The notes under the pieces: generated by a model
Told to the model about the DNA's origin: nothing
The model's input: the letters and a program-made list of their open reading frames with translations, nothing else
Database searches by the model: none
Shown here: piece by piece, positions 1-5,477 of the stretch
Layout: every line of letters starts with the position of its first letter
Numbering within the stretch: position 1 is the stretch's first letter
Made by a program: the position numbers and the translations under genes
Origin: Clostridiaceae bacterium
Lineage (GTDB): Bacteria > Bacillota > Clostridia > Acetivibrionales > DUMC01
Length of the DNA: 8,399 bases
Reading direction: 5' to 3'
NCBI GenBank assembly: GCA_012512865.1
Contig: JAAZDH010000038.1
Span: 1-8,399, forward strand

Positions 1-678
1 GTTGAAGATCATCCTTCATGGTTTTCTCCTAACACATCAGGAAATTATTTAATGATGGTAAATGAAAAATTCCCTGATGAAACACTTGTGTATTTCCCTG
101 CTGTAAAAGGCCCAACCGGGAAAAGCGGTTCCTTTGTAAATTATCCTGATGTCACCTTGAACGCGACATATTTCGGGTCAGATGCCAGTGATGAAAAGGT
201 AGAAAGAATACTGAGAATTAAAAATGATATGATGGTAGATGAGGATTTTTATATAAGGTGTATTTATGGAGTAGAGGGGGTTCATTATTATCTTGACAAG
301 AATGACCTTATAGTAACTATCAATGAAATGAGGACGAATGACATAGCAAATCAAGAAGGCATGGGGTCTGTATTTGCAATTCGTCCCAATACATTGGAAT
401 TTGCAAAAAGGATAAATCCAAAAGCAGTATTAGATTTATATAATATAGCATTTAAAAACAACATAATTTACAAGAAAGTCGCGTTGACTGCAACGGATGT
501 TAACACGTTTTATGAAGAAAAAGGAGCTGATATTGCTAAAATATACCTGGAATTCTACTTCAATGCAATAACCGGAAAAATTGATGTCGACAGTGAATGG
601 GATAATTATATAAAACAACTGAACGATGCTGGCTTGCAAAGAGTACTTGCTGAGTATGAAAGATTAGTTGCCAGGTAA
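1..678 (+). CDS. ABC transporter sugar-binding protein, family 1, LipO/LplA-like (3' part only)
   Basis: The frame is open from base 1, so the gene starts left of the window and the first internal ATG (52) is not its start; 225 C-terminal residues are visible. The protein would be the extracellular, membrane-tethered solute receptor of a carbohydrate ABC importer. Recognition rests on overall resemblance to the large clostridial/Paenibacillus LipO-type receptors: a G-P-T-G-K-S-G-S stretch after a hydrophobic strand, the segment I-Y-G-V-E-G-V-H-Y-Y-L, and an end of the form W-x-x-Y-I-K-Q-L-N-D-A-G-L-Q-R-V-L-A-E-Y-E. The lipobox and signal peptide lie outside the window. In such loci the two permease genes usually precede the receptor gene and glycoside-degrading genes follow, which fits the sialidase-like gene 190 bases downstream. 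The ligand cannot be read from the sequence. Base composition is AT-rich (20% G+C in bases 421-480), unlike the minus-strand genes. Confidence 0.8.
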   Translation, partial: VEDHPSWFSPNTSGNYLMMVNEKFPDETLVYFPAVKGPTGKSGSFVNYPDVTLNATYFGSDASDEKVERILRIKNDMMVDEDFYIRCIYGVEGVHYYLDKNDLIVTINEMRTNDIANQEGMGSVFAIRPNTLEFAKRINPKAVLDLYNIAFKNNIIYKKVALTATDVNTFYEEKGADIAKIYLEFYFNAITGKIDVDSEWDNYIKQLNDAGLQRVLAEYERLVAR

Positions 679-744
679 AAGCATTATAAATCCAGGTATT
701 TTATTGTATCAATTTAAATATGGGGCAATACGGGGCCTTTTTGA

Positions 745-782
745 AATTGCATAGTATTATTTGCATAATCATTTGCATAATA
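745..782 (+). repeat. Tandem 12-base repeats, possible operator
   Basis: ATTTGCATAATC at 759-770 is followed without a gap by ATTTGCATAATA at 771-782 (11 of 12 identical). A weaker third copy, AATTGCATAGTA, lies at 745-756 (9 of 12). The third repeat supplies the TTGCAT hexamer that would act as the -35 box of the sialidase-like gene. Direct repeats about one helical turn apart over a -35 box are typical of sites bound by AraC-type or similar regulators; no regulator gene is visible in the window. Confidence 0.5.
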
Positions 783-801
783 TCAATTCAAATATTAAAA
801 T
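773..801 (+). promoter_or_regulatory. Candidate sigma-A promoter for the sialidase-like gene
   Basis: TTGCAT (773-778) and TAAAAT (796-801) match the -35 and -10 consensus at 4 and 5 of 6 positions, with the ideal 17-base spacer. Transcription would begin near 808 and give a leader of about 60 bases, almost all A and T. The surroundings are so A/T-rich that other -10-like hexamers are present, so the exact start is uncertain. Confidence 0.45.
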
Positions 802-849
802 ATTAATATATTATAAATATTTAATATTTTTATAAACAATTGTATTCAT

Positions 850-855
850 GGAGGT
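850..855 (+). promoter_or_regulatory. Ribosome binding site of the sialidase-like gene
   Basis: GGAGGT lies 12 bases before the ATG at 868, a slightly long but workable spacing. A nearer ATG at 848 is upstream of the site and out of frame, so 868 is the supported start. Confidence 0.75.
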
Positions 856-867
856 AACAGATATTTT

Positions 868-2265
868 ATGTTTAAATATAACGGTATAGAAGTACAAACA
901 ACACCTGGCCGTACAATAACATGCCCGGATGTTACTATAGAAATCGGTGAACCCTTCATAATTGCAAGCAAAGATGAATCTCATGATGAAGGTGAATTTG
1001 TAACACCGCAATTATATAATTTTAACGGTAATATTTTCGTAAACTGGAGTTTTACATATGACGGCAACCTGGATCGTAACTTCCCTTGCAAAGCTAACGG
1101 GCGTATTAGCAGGGACGGGGGGAAAACATGGGAAAGGCAGAAGACTTTATTACCTCCGGGAGCTAAATATATGACAGATAGAAATGAAGTAACTTCATAT
1201 TGGGGTTGTTTTGAAATACCTGGCAGACCTGGTGAATACCTGGTACCGACCTGGAGGTCGTATGATAATGGCTTATCCTGGGAGGATTATTCATTAACCT
1301 ATGTAACCTACCCGGGAACCAGGGGCGTTGATATTTATGACAAGGAATTTGTTAATAAGTATAGACAGAATTGGCGAAGTATGACAATTCCAGATGAACC
1401 ACCCGAATACCTTCGTGAATATTTCAATTGCATATCCCGGAAAAGGTTTTCTTCTCAGGGAGGCCTTAAGCCACAAGTGACACATAAAGATGGAACTATA
1501 TACAGCTTGATATATGGCAGATACCTGGAATGCAATTTTAAAAATATAACAGATTGGGATAATGATTATTGGAGTAAACTAAACTTAAACAGTTCTTCTG
1601 TTTTTATACAAGAATCAAAAGACAAGGGTCGTACATGGAACCTGACAGGAATAATAAAGGATATATGGGCAAATGAGCAAGACAGGGAAAAGCAGTTGGC
1701 AGACGGCTTGTGTGAGCCATCCCTTGTTATATATCCGGATGATGAAATGGTATGTGTAATGAGAACGGGAAGCTTTAAGCCGCTATACATATCCAGAAGT
1801 ATGGACAGGGGGAGAACCTGGAGTACACCTGAACCTTTACCGGTAGTAGGTGTTAATCCGAAGCTTATCCTGCTTGACAACGGAATATTAGTATTAGCAA
1901 CAGGCAGGCCTGATTGTACTATACACTTTTCAAATGATAGAGGTAAATCCTGGTTCCTTAGTGAAACATTGTTTGTAGTTGGATATAAGGGCGAAGGATA
2001 CATGGGTTACCAGGACCTGTCCAGAAACATATACGGGGCAAGCCATTGCAATGTTAAAATGACACAATTAGATAAAGAAACTTTGTTATATGTACATGAC
2101 GCCGGGCGGCATGATCCTGGCGCAAGCCACCCCTGGTTACAGAAGTACGGGCATGGCCTGATTATCGGAAGATTGATTAAAGTGAAACAAAAGCGAAATT
2201 ATGGAGTATCCTTTTTGAAACAAGGGGACGTTTCTTTTGAGTTAAAAGGGGCAAATGAACCGTAA
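868..2265 (+). CDS. Sialidase-family Asp-box (BNR) beta-propeller protein
   Basis: This 465-residue protein has five Asp-box motifs of the form S-x-D-x-G-x-[TS]-W: residues 81-88 (SRDGGKTW), 131-138 (SYDNGLSW), 250-257 (SKDKGRTW), 311-318 (SMDRGRTW) and 355-362 (SNDRGKSW). That pattern defines the sialidase-type six-bladed propeller. E283-P followed by R299 in the V-M-R-T-G strand resembles the acidic residue and one arginine of the sialidase active site, but the full arginine triad and the nucleophilic tyrosine cannot be assigned by eye. The family hydrolyses terminal sialic acids or other glycosides. There is no signal peptide or membrane segment, so it is probably intracellular and acts on imported oligosaccharides. 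It follows a sugar-receptor gene, which supports a role in glycan use. The last 22 codons overlap the 3' end of lipA on the other strand. Substrate unknown; a non-sialic-acid propeller hydrolase is equally possible. Confidence 0.82.
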   Translation: MFKYNGIEVQTTPGRTITCPDVTIEIGEPFIIASKDESHDEGEFVTPQLYNFNGNIFVNWSFTYDGNLDRNFPCKANGRISRDGGKTWERQKTLLPPGAKYMTDRNEVTSYWGCFEIPGRPGEYLVPTWRSYDNGLSWEDYSLTYVTYPGTRGVDIYDKEFVNKYRQNWRSMTIPDEPPEYLREYFNCISRKRFSSQGGLKPQVTHKDGTIYSLIYGRYLECNFKNITDWDNDYWSKLNLNSSSVFIQESKDKGRTWNLTGIIKDIWANEQDREKQLADGLCEPSLVIYPDDEMVCVMRTGSFKPLYISRSMDRGRTWSTPEPLPVVGVNPKLILLDNGILVLATGRPDCTIHFSNDRGKSWFLSETLFVVGYKGEGYMGYQDLSRNIYGASHCNVKMTQLDKETLLYVHDAGRHDPGASHPWLQKYGHGLIIGRLIKVKQKRNYGVSFLKQGDVSFELKGANEP

Positions 2266-3107
2266 AGCGCTTTCTCAGCCATGTAGGAACTTCTAACGAA
2301 GGGACCGGAAGCTGCGTAAGCAAATCCCATCCCGTATGCTATTCTCCGGTATTCTTCAAAAATGTCCGGGTGAATATATTCAACAACAGGATGATGCTTC
2401 TTTGAAGGGGCAAGGTACTGCCCTATCGTCAGGAAATCGCAGCCTGCTTCCCTCAGGTCTTCCATGACTTCAATCACTTCTTCCTTGTTCTCGCCCAAGC
2501 CCACCATGATGCCGGACTTTGTCAGCATCATGGGCTTTATCTTTTTTACGGCTGCAAGCAAATCCAGGGATCTTTCATAAACGGCCATCGGCCTTACCGG
2601 GGGATAAAGCCTGGGCACCGTTTCAACGTTATGATTAATTATGTCCGGCATGGCGTCCACAACCTTTCCGAGGGCTTCCATGCTACCCTTGAAATCGGGT
2701 ATCAGCACTTCCACGGTGAGTTTTTTCCCCAGCTTCCGTATTTCTTCGATAACCTGTGCAAAATGTCCAGCCCCTCCGTCGGGTAAATCATCCCTTGTTA
2801 CGGAGGTAATTACAACGTGCCGCAGGTTAAACTTGCCTGCCGCCTCTGCCACGTGCACGGGTTCATTTTCGTCAACCGGCTGCGGCCTGCCCTTTTCCAC
2901 GTTGCAAAAGGTGCAATTCCTGGTGCATATTCTGCCCAGTATCATGAATGTTGCGGTTTTCCTGTTAAAACACTCCATCCTGTTGGGGCAGTTTGCTTCT
3001 TCGCATACCGTGTTAAGCGACAGGTTCCTCAATGTTTCTTCTACTTCTTTGTACCTGCCGTCCCCCTGCACCCTTATTCTTAACCATTCAGGTTTTGGTT
3101 TATACAT
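2199..3107 (-). CDS. lipA: Lipoyl synthase LipA
   Basis: LipA is a cytoplasmic radical-SAM enzyme that inserts two sulfur atoms into protein-bound octanoyl groups to make lipoyl cofactor. All signature residues are present, numbered from the chosen start. C35, C40 and C46 (C-x4-C-x5-C) bind the auxiliary cluster that is sacrificed as sulfur donor. C61, C65 and C68 (C-T-R-N-C-T-F-C) bind the radical-SAM cluster. R-S-S-Y at 272-275 supplies the serine ligand of the auxiliary cluster. The start at 3107 (M-Y-K-P-K-P-E-W) is preferred over an upstream in-frame ATG at 3170. It is preceded by GGAAGGAG about 10 bases upstream, lies 4 bases after the lipB stop, and gives 302 residues, near the family norm. 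About 21 residues after the conserved R-S-S-Y-M-A-E-K-A-L end look non-conserved and are antisense to the sialidase-like gene. Function is certain; the status of the tail is open. Confidence 0.97.
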   Translation of the reverse strand: MYKPKPEWLRIRVQGDGRYKEVEETLRNLSLNTVCEEANCPNRMECFNRKTATFMILGRICTRNCTFCNVEKGRPQPVDENEPVHVAEAAGKFNLRHVVITSVTRDDLPDGGAGHFAQVIEEIRKLGKKLTVEVLIPDFKGSMEALGKVVDAMPDIINHNVETVPRLYPPVRPMAVYERSLDLLAAVKKIKPMMLTKSGIMVGLGENKEEVIEVMEDLREAGCDFLTIGQYLAPSKKHHPVVEYIHPDIFEEYRRIAYGMGFAYAASGPFVRSSYMAEKALYGSFAPFNSKETSPCFKKDTP

Positions 3108-3111
3108 TGCT

Positions 3112-3825
3112 TCATGGCTCCTTCCCGGCTTCACGCCGACTCCCTTGGCCTTTAGCAAGGGAATCAGCACTTAACATTTCACGTTCCAATTCAAATACCC
3201 GGCAAAAATAATCCGCCACCAAGTCGTTAAGCCGCTCCAAATCCTGCTTTTGGCGGGTGATTTTTTCAAGCGACGTGATGCCTCTTTCCTCGAGCCCGCA
3301 GGGTATTATCCACTTGAAATGCTCCAGGTTCGTGTTTACATTGAATGCAAAGCCGTGCATTGTAACCCAGCGCTTTACCGCAATTCCTATTGCGGTAATT
3401 TTATCTTCTCCTATCCATACGCCGGTGTACTTTCTATCCTCCCCACGGGCACATATACCGTATTCTTCTTTAAGAAGCCTTATAAATACCTCCTGGATTT
3501 TCCTTACAAATTCCTTTATATCCCTTCCGTGCTTTTTCAAATCCATTATCGGGTAGCCGACTACCTGTCCCGGCCCGTGGTAGGTGACGTCACCGCCCCT
3601 GTTGACGTCATATATTTGAACGCCACTGGATTTAAGCACATCTTCCGGCACCAGTATATTGCTGCGTTTCCCGCTCCTGCCTATGGTGATTACGGGAGAA
3701 TGCTCCACCAAAAGCAATATATCCTCCCTCTCTCCCTCTTGTACTTCACCAAGCAGCTTTTCCTGCAGTTCCAGCGCATCCTGGTATTCGACCATTCCAA
3801 GTTTTACTACCGTTATTTTTTTCAT
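3112..3825 (-). CDS. lipB: Octanoyltransferase LipB
   Basis: LipB moves the octanoyl group from octanoyl-ACP to a lysine of lipoate-dependent proteins such as GcvH or 2-oxoacid dehydrogenase E2 subunits; LipA then completes the cofactor. The 237-residue protein has the family signature R-G-G-D-V-T-Y-H-G-P-G-Q at 76-87, catalytic K142 in D-K-I-T-A-I-G-I-A-V, and catalytic C176 in I-I-P-C-G. The N-terminus (V-V-K-L-G-M-V-E-Y-Q-D-A-L-x-L-Q) matches the family start, which supports the ATG at 3825. The stop TGA at 3112-3114 precedes the lipA ATG by 4 bases, and the lipA ribosome site lies inside the lipB end, so the pair is translationally close-coupled. No good ribosome site precedes lipB itself: the ATG ends a GAT trinucleotide run (3826-3837). 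The extra C-terminal 20 or so charged residues are not conserved. Confidence 0.96.
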   Translation of the reverse strand: MKKITVVKLGMVEYQDALELQEKLLGEVQEGEREDILLLVEHSPVITIGRSGKRSNILVPEDVLKSSGVQIYDVNRGGDVTYHGPGQVVGYPIMDLKKHGRDIKEFVRKIQEVFIRLLKEEYGICARGEDRKYTGVWIGEDKITAIGIAVKRWVTMHGFAFNVNTNLEHFKWIIPCGLEERGITSLEKITRQKQDLERLNDLVADYFCRVFELEREMLSADSLAKGQGSRREAGKEP

Positions 3826-3837
3826 ATCATCATCATC
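3826..3837 (-). repeat. GAT trinucleotide run abutting the lipB start
   Basis: Read on the minus strand, four GAT triplets run directly into the lipB ATG (3825-3823). The run creates a four-codon reading frame, ATG-ATG-ATG-ATA-TGA (3836-3822), whose stop overlaps the lipB ATG. No Shine-Dalgarno sequence is visible before either start; the leader is A-rich instead. The run could affect initiation or be prone to slippage, but may be neutral. Confidence 0.5.
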
Positions 3838-3868
3838 TTTTCATTTCAATCATCTTTTTAACATCCGA

Positions 3869-3947
3869 GGTGACAGAGGGACGGGGGTGGTGTCATGGTG
3901 CATAACTTACAATTTTGTAGTAACAATACCCCCGTCCCCGTGTCACC
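3869..3947. repeat. GC-rich REP-like inverted repeat between the dehydrogenase and lipB
   Basis: The arms at 3869-3888 and 3928-3947 are 20 bases each and pair at 18 positions, with a core of GGGACGGGGGT against ACCCCCGTCCC. The 39-base A/T-rich centre holds a short TACAA-TT-TTGTA palindrome. Beyond the right arm the motif CGTGTCAC repeats (3939-3946 and 3948-3955). The arm ends, GGTGACA/TGTCACC next to a GGGACGG core, resemble dispersed palindromic repeats that I recall from Firmicute genomes and that are sometimes linked to IS200-like (RAYT) transposases; that link is from memory. It is not followed by a T-run on either strand, so it is a poor intrinsic terminator. It may still stabilise the dehydrogenase mRNA end or separate it from lipB. 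Confidence 0.7.
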
Positions 3948-3991
3948 CGTGTCACGCGTAGTGCAACCTTGCATGGATGCGGGTCATGGCA

Positions 3992-5263
3992 TCATATTGG
4001 CTCGGCATGGGCAAGTAGGTATTTTTCGGCTTCTGCACTCCACAAGCCGTTATTCCTTTTCACGATTTCGGCCAATCCAGCAAATAAGGGCTGCGTCTTT
4101 CCCTTCTCCTCGAAATCGGATATGGCCGTGAGTTCCATCCGGATATTGGTATAAATCAGCTTCTTCCCTCCCGGGATTTCCGGTAGTTTCAACGTGGTTT
4201 CAACAACACTGTCCAGCCCGCCGATATGGGTAACCATCGCTGCGGGGTTTATTAAGCCCTTTTCCATCATTTCCAGGGACTCTATCATGTCATCCGTATT
4301 TCCCCCGCTCGTTCCCACAACGTGGGTTGAATTGTAATGCACGTTGTAGAAGCTCATTTCAGCTGCAAATTTCGGATTCGTGGGACCTGCAAAGAAATTC
4401 AGGCAGCCGTCCTTGCCAAGTATCTTGTCTCCCTGCTCCACGACAGCTTTCACGGGGGCAAATACAAATACATCGTCATACCCTTTTCCCCCGGTTAAAG
4501 AAATAAGGTGCTCCACTACACTATCAAAATCCATGCCGGCTGTATTCACGTATTTAAGAACGACACCGTTTTTTTGCGCTTCTTCAACGGTATGTATGGA
4601 AGCCGCCCTTTTCAGGCGGGCTTCATCTATGTCGGTCACAATAAGAAGCCCGGGTTTCCTCTCGCGGTGAATGGCATAATCAATTGCACCAAGCCCCATT
4701 GGCCCTACTCCCGCCAATATGGCCATGTTGCCTCCTTCCTTGATGCCCATTTCGTGTACATATGAACCCGGCATGGTGTGGTAGCTGGCATGGAAGGCGC
4801 CTACTATGCAGGACATCGGCTCTGAAAGGGAACCGTAAAAGTAGGCTTCACCGTTATAATTCAAAAGGCAATTCTTTTCCATTACCTCGCTGGGTATTAT
4901 TATATAAGTTGCAGCCCCGCCAATATACGTGAATGAATAACCCGGGGCGGCATAGGGGTTGCTTTCCAGGTTAAGTGCAGGCTGAATCGAGAACTTGCTT
5001 CCCTTTTTGAATTTATGCTGCCATTTCTTCCCGACCTCGATTATTTCCCCGCAAAATTCATGCCCTATTATAACAGGGTTTTTATCCACATCGTCAGGCA
5101 CCCTCTTGTGGTCGGCTCCCTGTATTGCAGCCTTGTAGGATGACATGCATATGCTGTCTGAAACAATCCTCGCAAGAATCTCATCCTCTTTTATGGTGGG
5201 AAGTTCAAACTCCTCCAGCCTTAAATCATTTTTTCCGTATAACCTCACCGCTTTTGTTTTCAT
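3992..5263 (-). CDS. Medium-chain zinc-dependent dehydrogenase, L-sorbose-1-phosphate reductase (SorE)-like
   Basis: A 423-residue cytoplasmic oxidoreductase of the zinc-containing MDR superfamily. Predicted catalytic-zinc ligands are C39 (I-C-M-S-S), H68-E69 (G-H-E-F-C-G-E) and E148 (L-S-E-P-M-S-C). The Rossmann loop is A-G-V-G-P-M-G-L-G-A (184-193). D211, at the end of the next strand (I-V-T-D-I-D), suggests NAD(H) preference. The four-cysteine structural-zinc lobe of alcohol dehydrogenases is absent: that region is a Q-P-A-L-N-L-E-S-N-P-Y stretch. The protein is longer than a typical 340-350-residue MDR enzyme and closely resembles proteins I recall annotated as L-sorbose-1-phosphate reductase or sorbitol-6-phosphate-type dehydrogenase. 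The substrate is likely a sugar or polyol phosphate, not proven. The start is supported by AAGGTGG 8 bases upstream. It has its own candidate promoter and follows a hairpin after the oxidoreductase gene, so it may be an independent unit. Confidence 0.85.
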   Translation of the reverse strand: MKTKAVRLYGKNDLRLEEFELPTIKEDEILARIVSDSICMSSYKAAIQGADHKRVPDDVDKNPVIIGHEFCGEIIEVGKKWQHKFKKGSKFSIQPALNLESNPYAAPGYSFTYIGGAATYIIIPSEVMEKNCLLNYNGEAYFYGSLSEPMSCIVGAFHASYHTMPGSYVHEMGIKEGGNMAILAGVGPMGLGAIDYAIHRERKPGLLIVTDIDEARLKRAASIHTVEEAQKNGVVLKYVNTAGMDFDSVVEHLISLTGGKGYDDVFVFAPVKAVVEQGDKILGKDGCLNFFAGPTNPKFAAEMSFYNVHYNSTHVVGTSGGNTDDMIESLEMMEKGLINPAAMVTHIGGLDSVVETTLKLPEIPGGKKLIYTNIRMELTAISDFEEKGKTQPLFAGLAEIVKRNNGLWSAEAEKYLLAHAEPI

Positions 5264-5295
5264 TTAAATCCCACCTTGTAATATACTATGTCAAT

Positions 5296-5322
5296 ATTAT
5301 ATCAAAAAATGATAATTTTGAA
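5296..5322 (-). promoter_or_regulatory. Candidate promoter and palindrome of the dehydrogenase gene
   Basis: On the minus strand TTCAAA (5322-5317) and a perfect TATAAT (5301-5296) are 15 bases apart, shorter than ideal. A start near 5289 would give a 26-base leader carrying the AAGGTGG ribosome site. A TATCA-AAAAA-TGATA inverted repeat (5300-5314) overlaps the -10 box and could be an operator. The -35 match is weak. Confidence 0.4.
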
Positions 5323-5348
5323 CATATCTATTTGAAAGATATTAACAT

Positions 5349-5374
5349 AGGGCTGGATATTTCATTCCAGCCCT
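5349..5374 (-). terminator. Hairpin after the GH109-like gene
   Basis: A perfect 9-base-pair stem (5349-5357 with 5366-5374, core GGGCTGGA/TCCAGCCC) closes an 8-base loop. It lies 80 bases past the oxidoreductase stop and upstream of the dehydrogenase promoter. On the minus strand it is followed by a T-containing but broken stretch (TATGTTAATATCTTT), so termination may be partial. It is the best candidate for ending the oxidoreductase transcript. Confidence 0.55.
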
Positions 5375-5380
5375 TTCATT

Positions 5381-5477
5381 TCATCCCTTCCGTATTACCT
5401 TATTTTTTATGGAATTACTTCATTCATTCCTTTCGTACTACTTCATTCTTTGTTTATTCCTTGCATATTATTTCATC
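5381..5477 (-). repeat. Degenerate 24-base repeats spanning the 3' end of the GH109-like gene
   Basis: The last eight codons of the oxidoreductase gene including the stop (5477-5454; D-E-I-I-C-K-E-stop) are echoed downstream. One copy lies at 5447-5424 (18 of 24 bases identical; conceptually N-E-V-V-R-K-E-stop, in the same frame as the gene). Another lies at 5404-5381 (19 of 24 identical to the second copy; N-K-V-I-R-K-G-stop). A partial copy begins at 5424. The second and last copies differ only by purine transitions. Low-complexity purine-rich sequence could mimic this, but the alignment keeps the stop codon at the same place. Confidence 0.45.

Larger units (their letters stand above)
679..867 (+). 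promoter_or_regulatory. Intergenic control region of the sialidase-like gene
   Basis: The 189-base gap has no gene and no convincing terminator for the upstream receptor gene. It holds three 12-base direct repeats (745-782), a promoter candidate (773-801) and an uninterrupted A/T-only run at 790-836. The A/T run contains an imperfect palindrome: AAATATTAAAATATT at 790-804 against AATATTTAATATTT at 816-829. An outer inverted repeat, TTTGAAATTG at 740-749 and CAATTCAAA near 784-792, brackets the direct repeats. Together these suggest a regulated promoter, though A/T palindromes arise easily in such composition. Confidence 0.55.

Noticed and set aside
719..745. Possible terminator after the sugar-binding protein gene (GGGGC...GGGGCC followed by TTTTT)
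   Set aside because: The G-rich segments are direct, not inverted, repeats and cannot form a stem.
2262..2275. Catabolite-response (cre)-like palindrome AAAGCGCTTT at the sialidase stop
   Set aside because: It matches the cre consensus at 12 of 14 positions, but lies inside the 3' overlap of two coding regions, far from any promoter, and is explained by codon choice. Not reported as a regulatory site.
3105..3170. In-frame upstream ATG that would lengthen LipA by 21 residues
   Set aside because: It would overlap lipB by about 60 bases, lacks a proper ribosome site, and the extension is not LipA-like. The ATG at 3107 has GGAAGGAG at good spacing.
2641..3174. 177-codon plus-strand reading frame across lipA
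   Set aside because: It is antisense to a certain lipA, has no ribosome site, and its translation is Ser/Pro/Leu-rich low-complexity typical of a shadow frame.
3250..3861. 203-codon plus-strand reading frame across lipB
   Set aside because: Antisense shadow of lipB with no family resemblance and a Phe/Tyr-rich composition.
3869..3955. REP-like palindrome as an intrinsic terminator of the dehydrogenase gene
   Set aside because: The stem is strong, but no T-run follows on the minus strand and the loop is 39 bases, so it is listed as a repeat instead.
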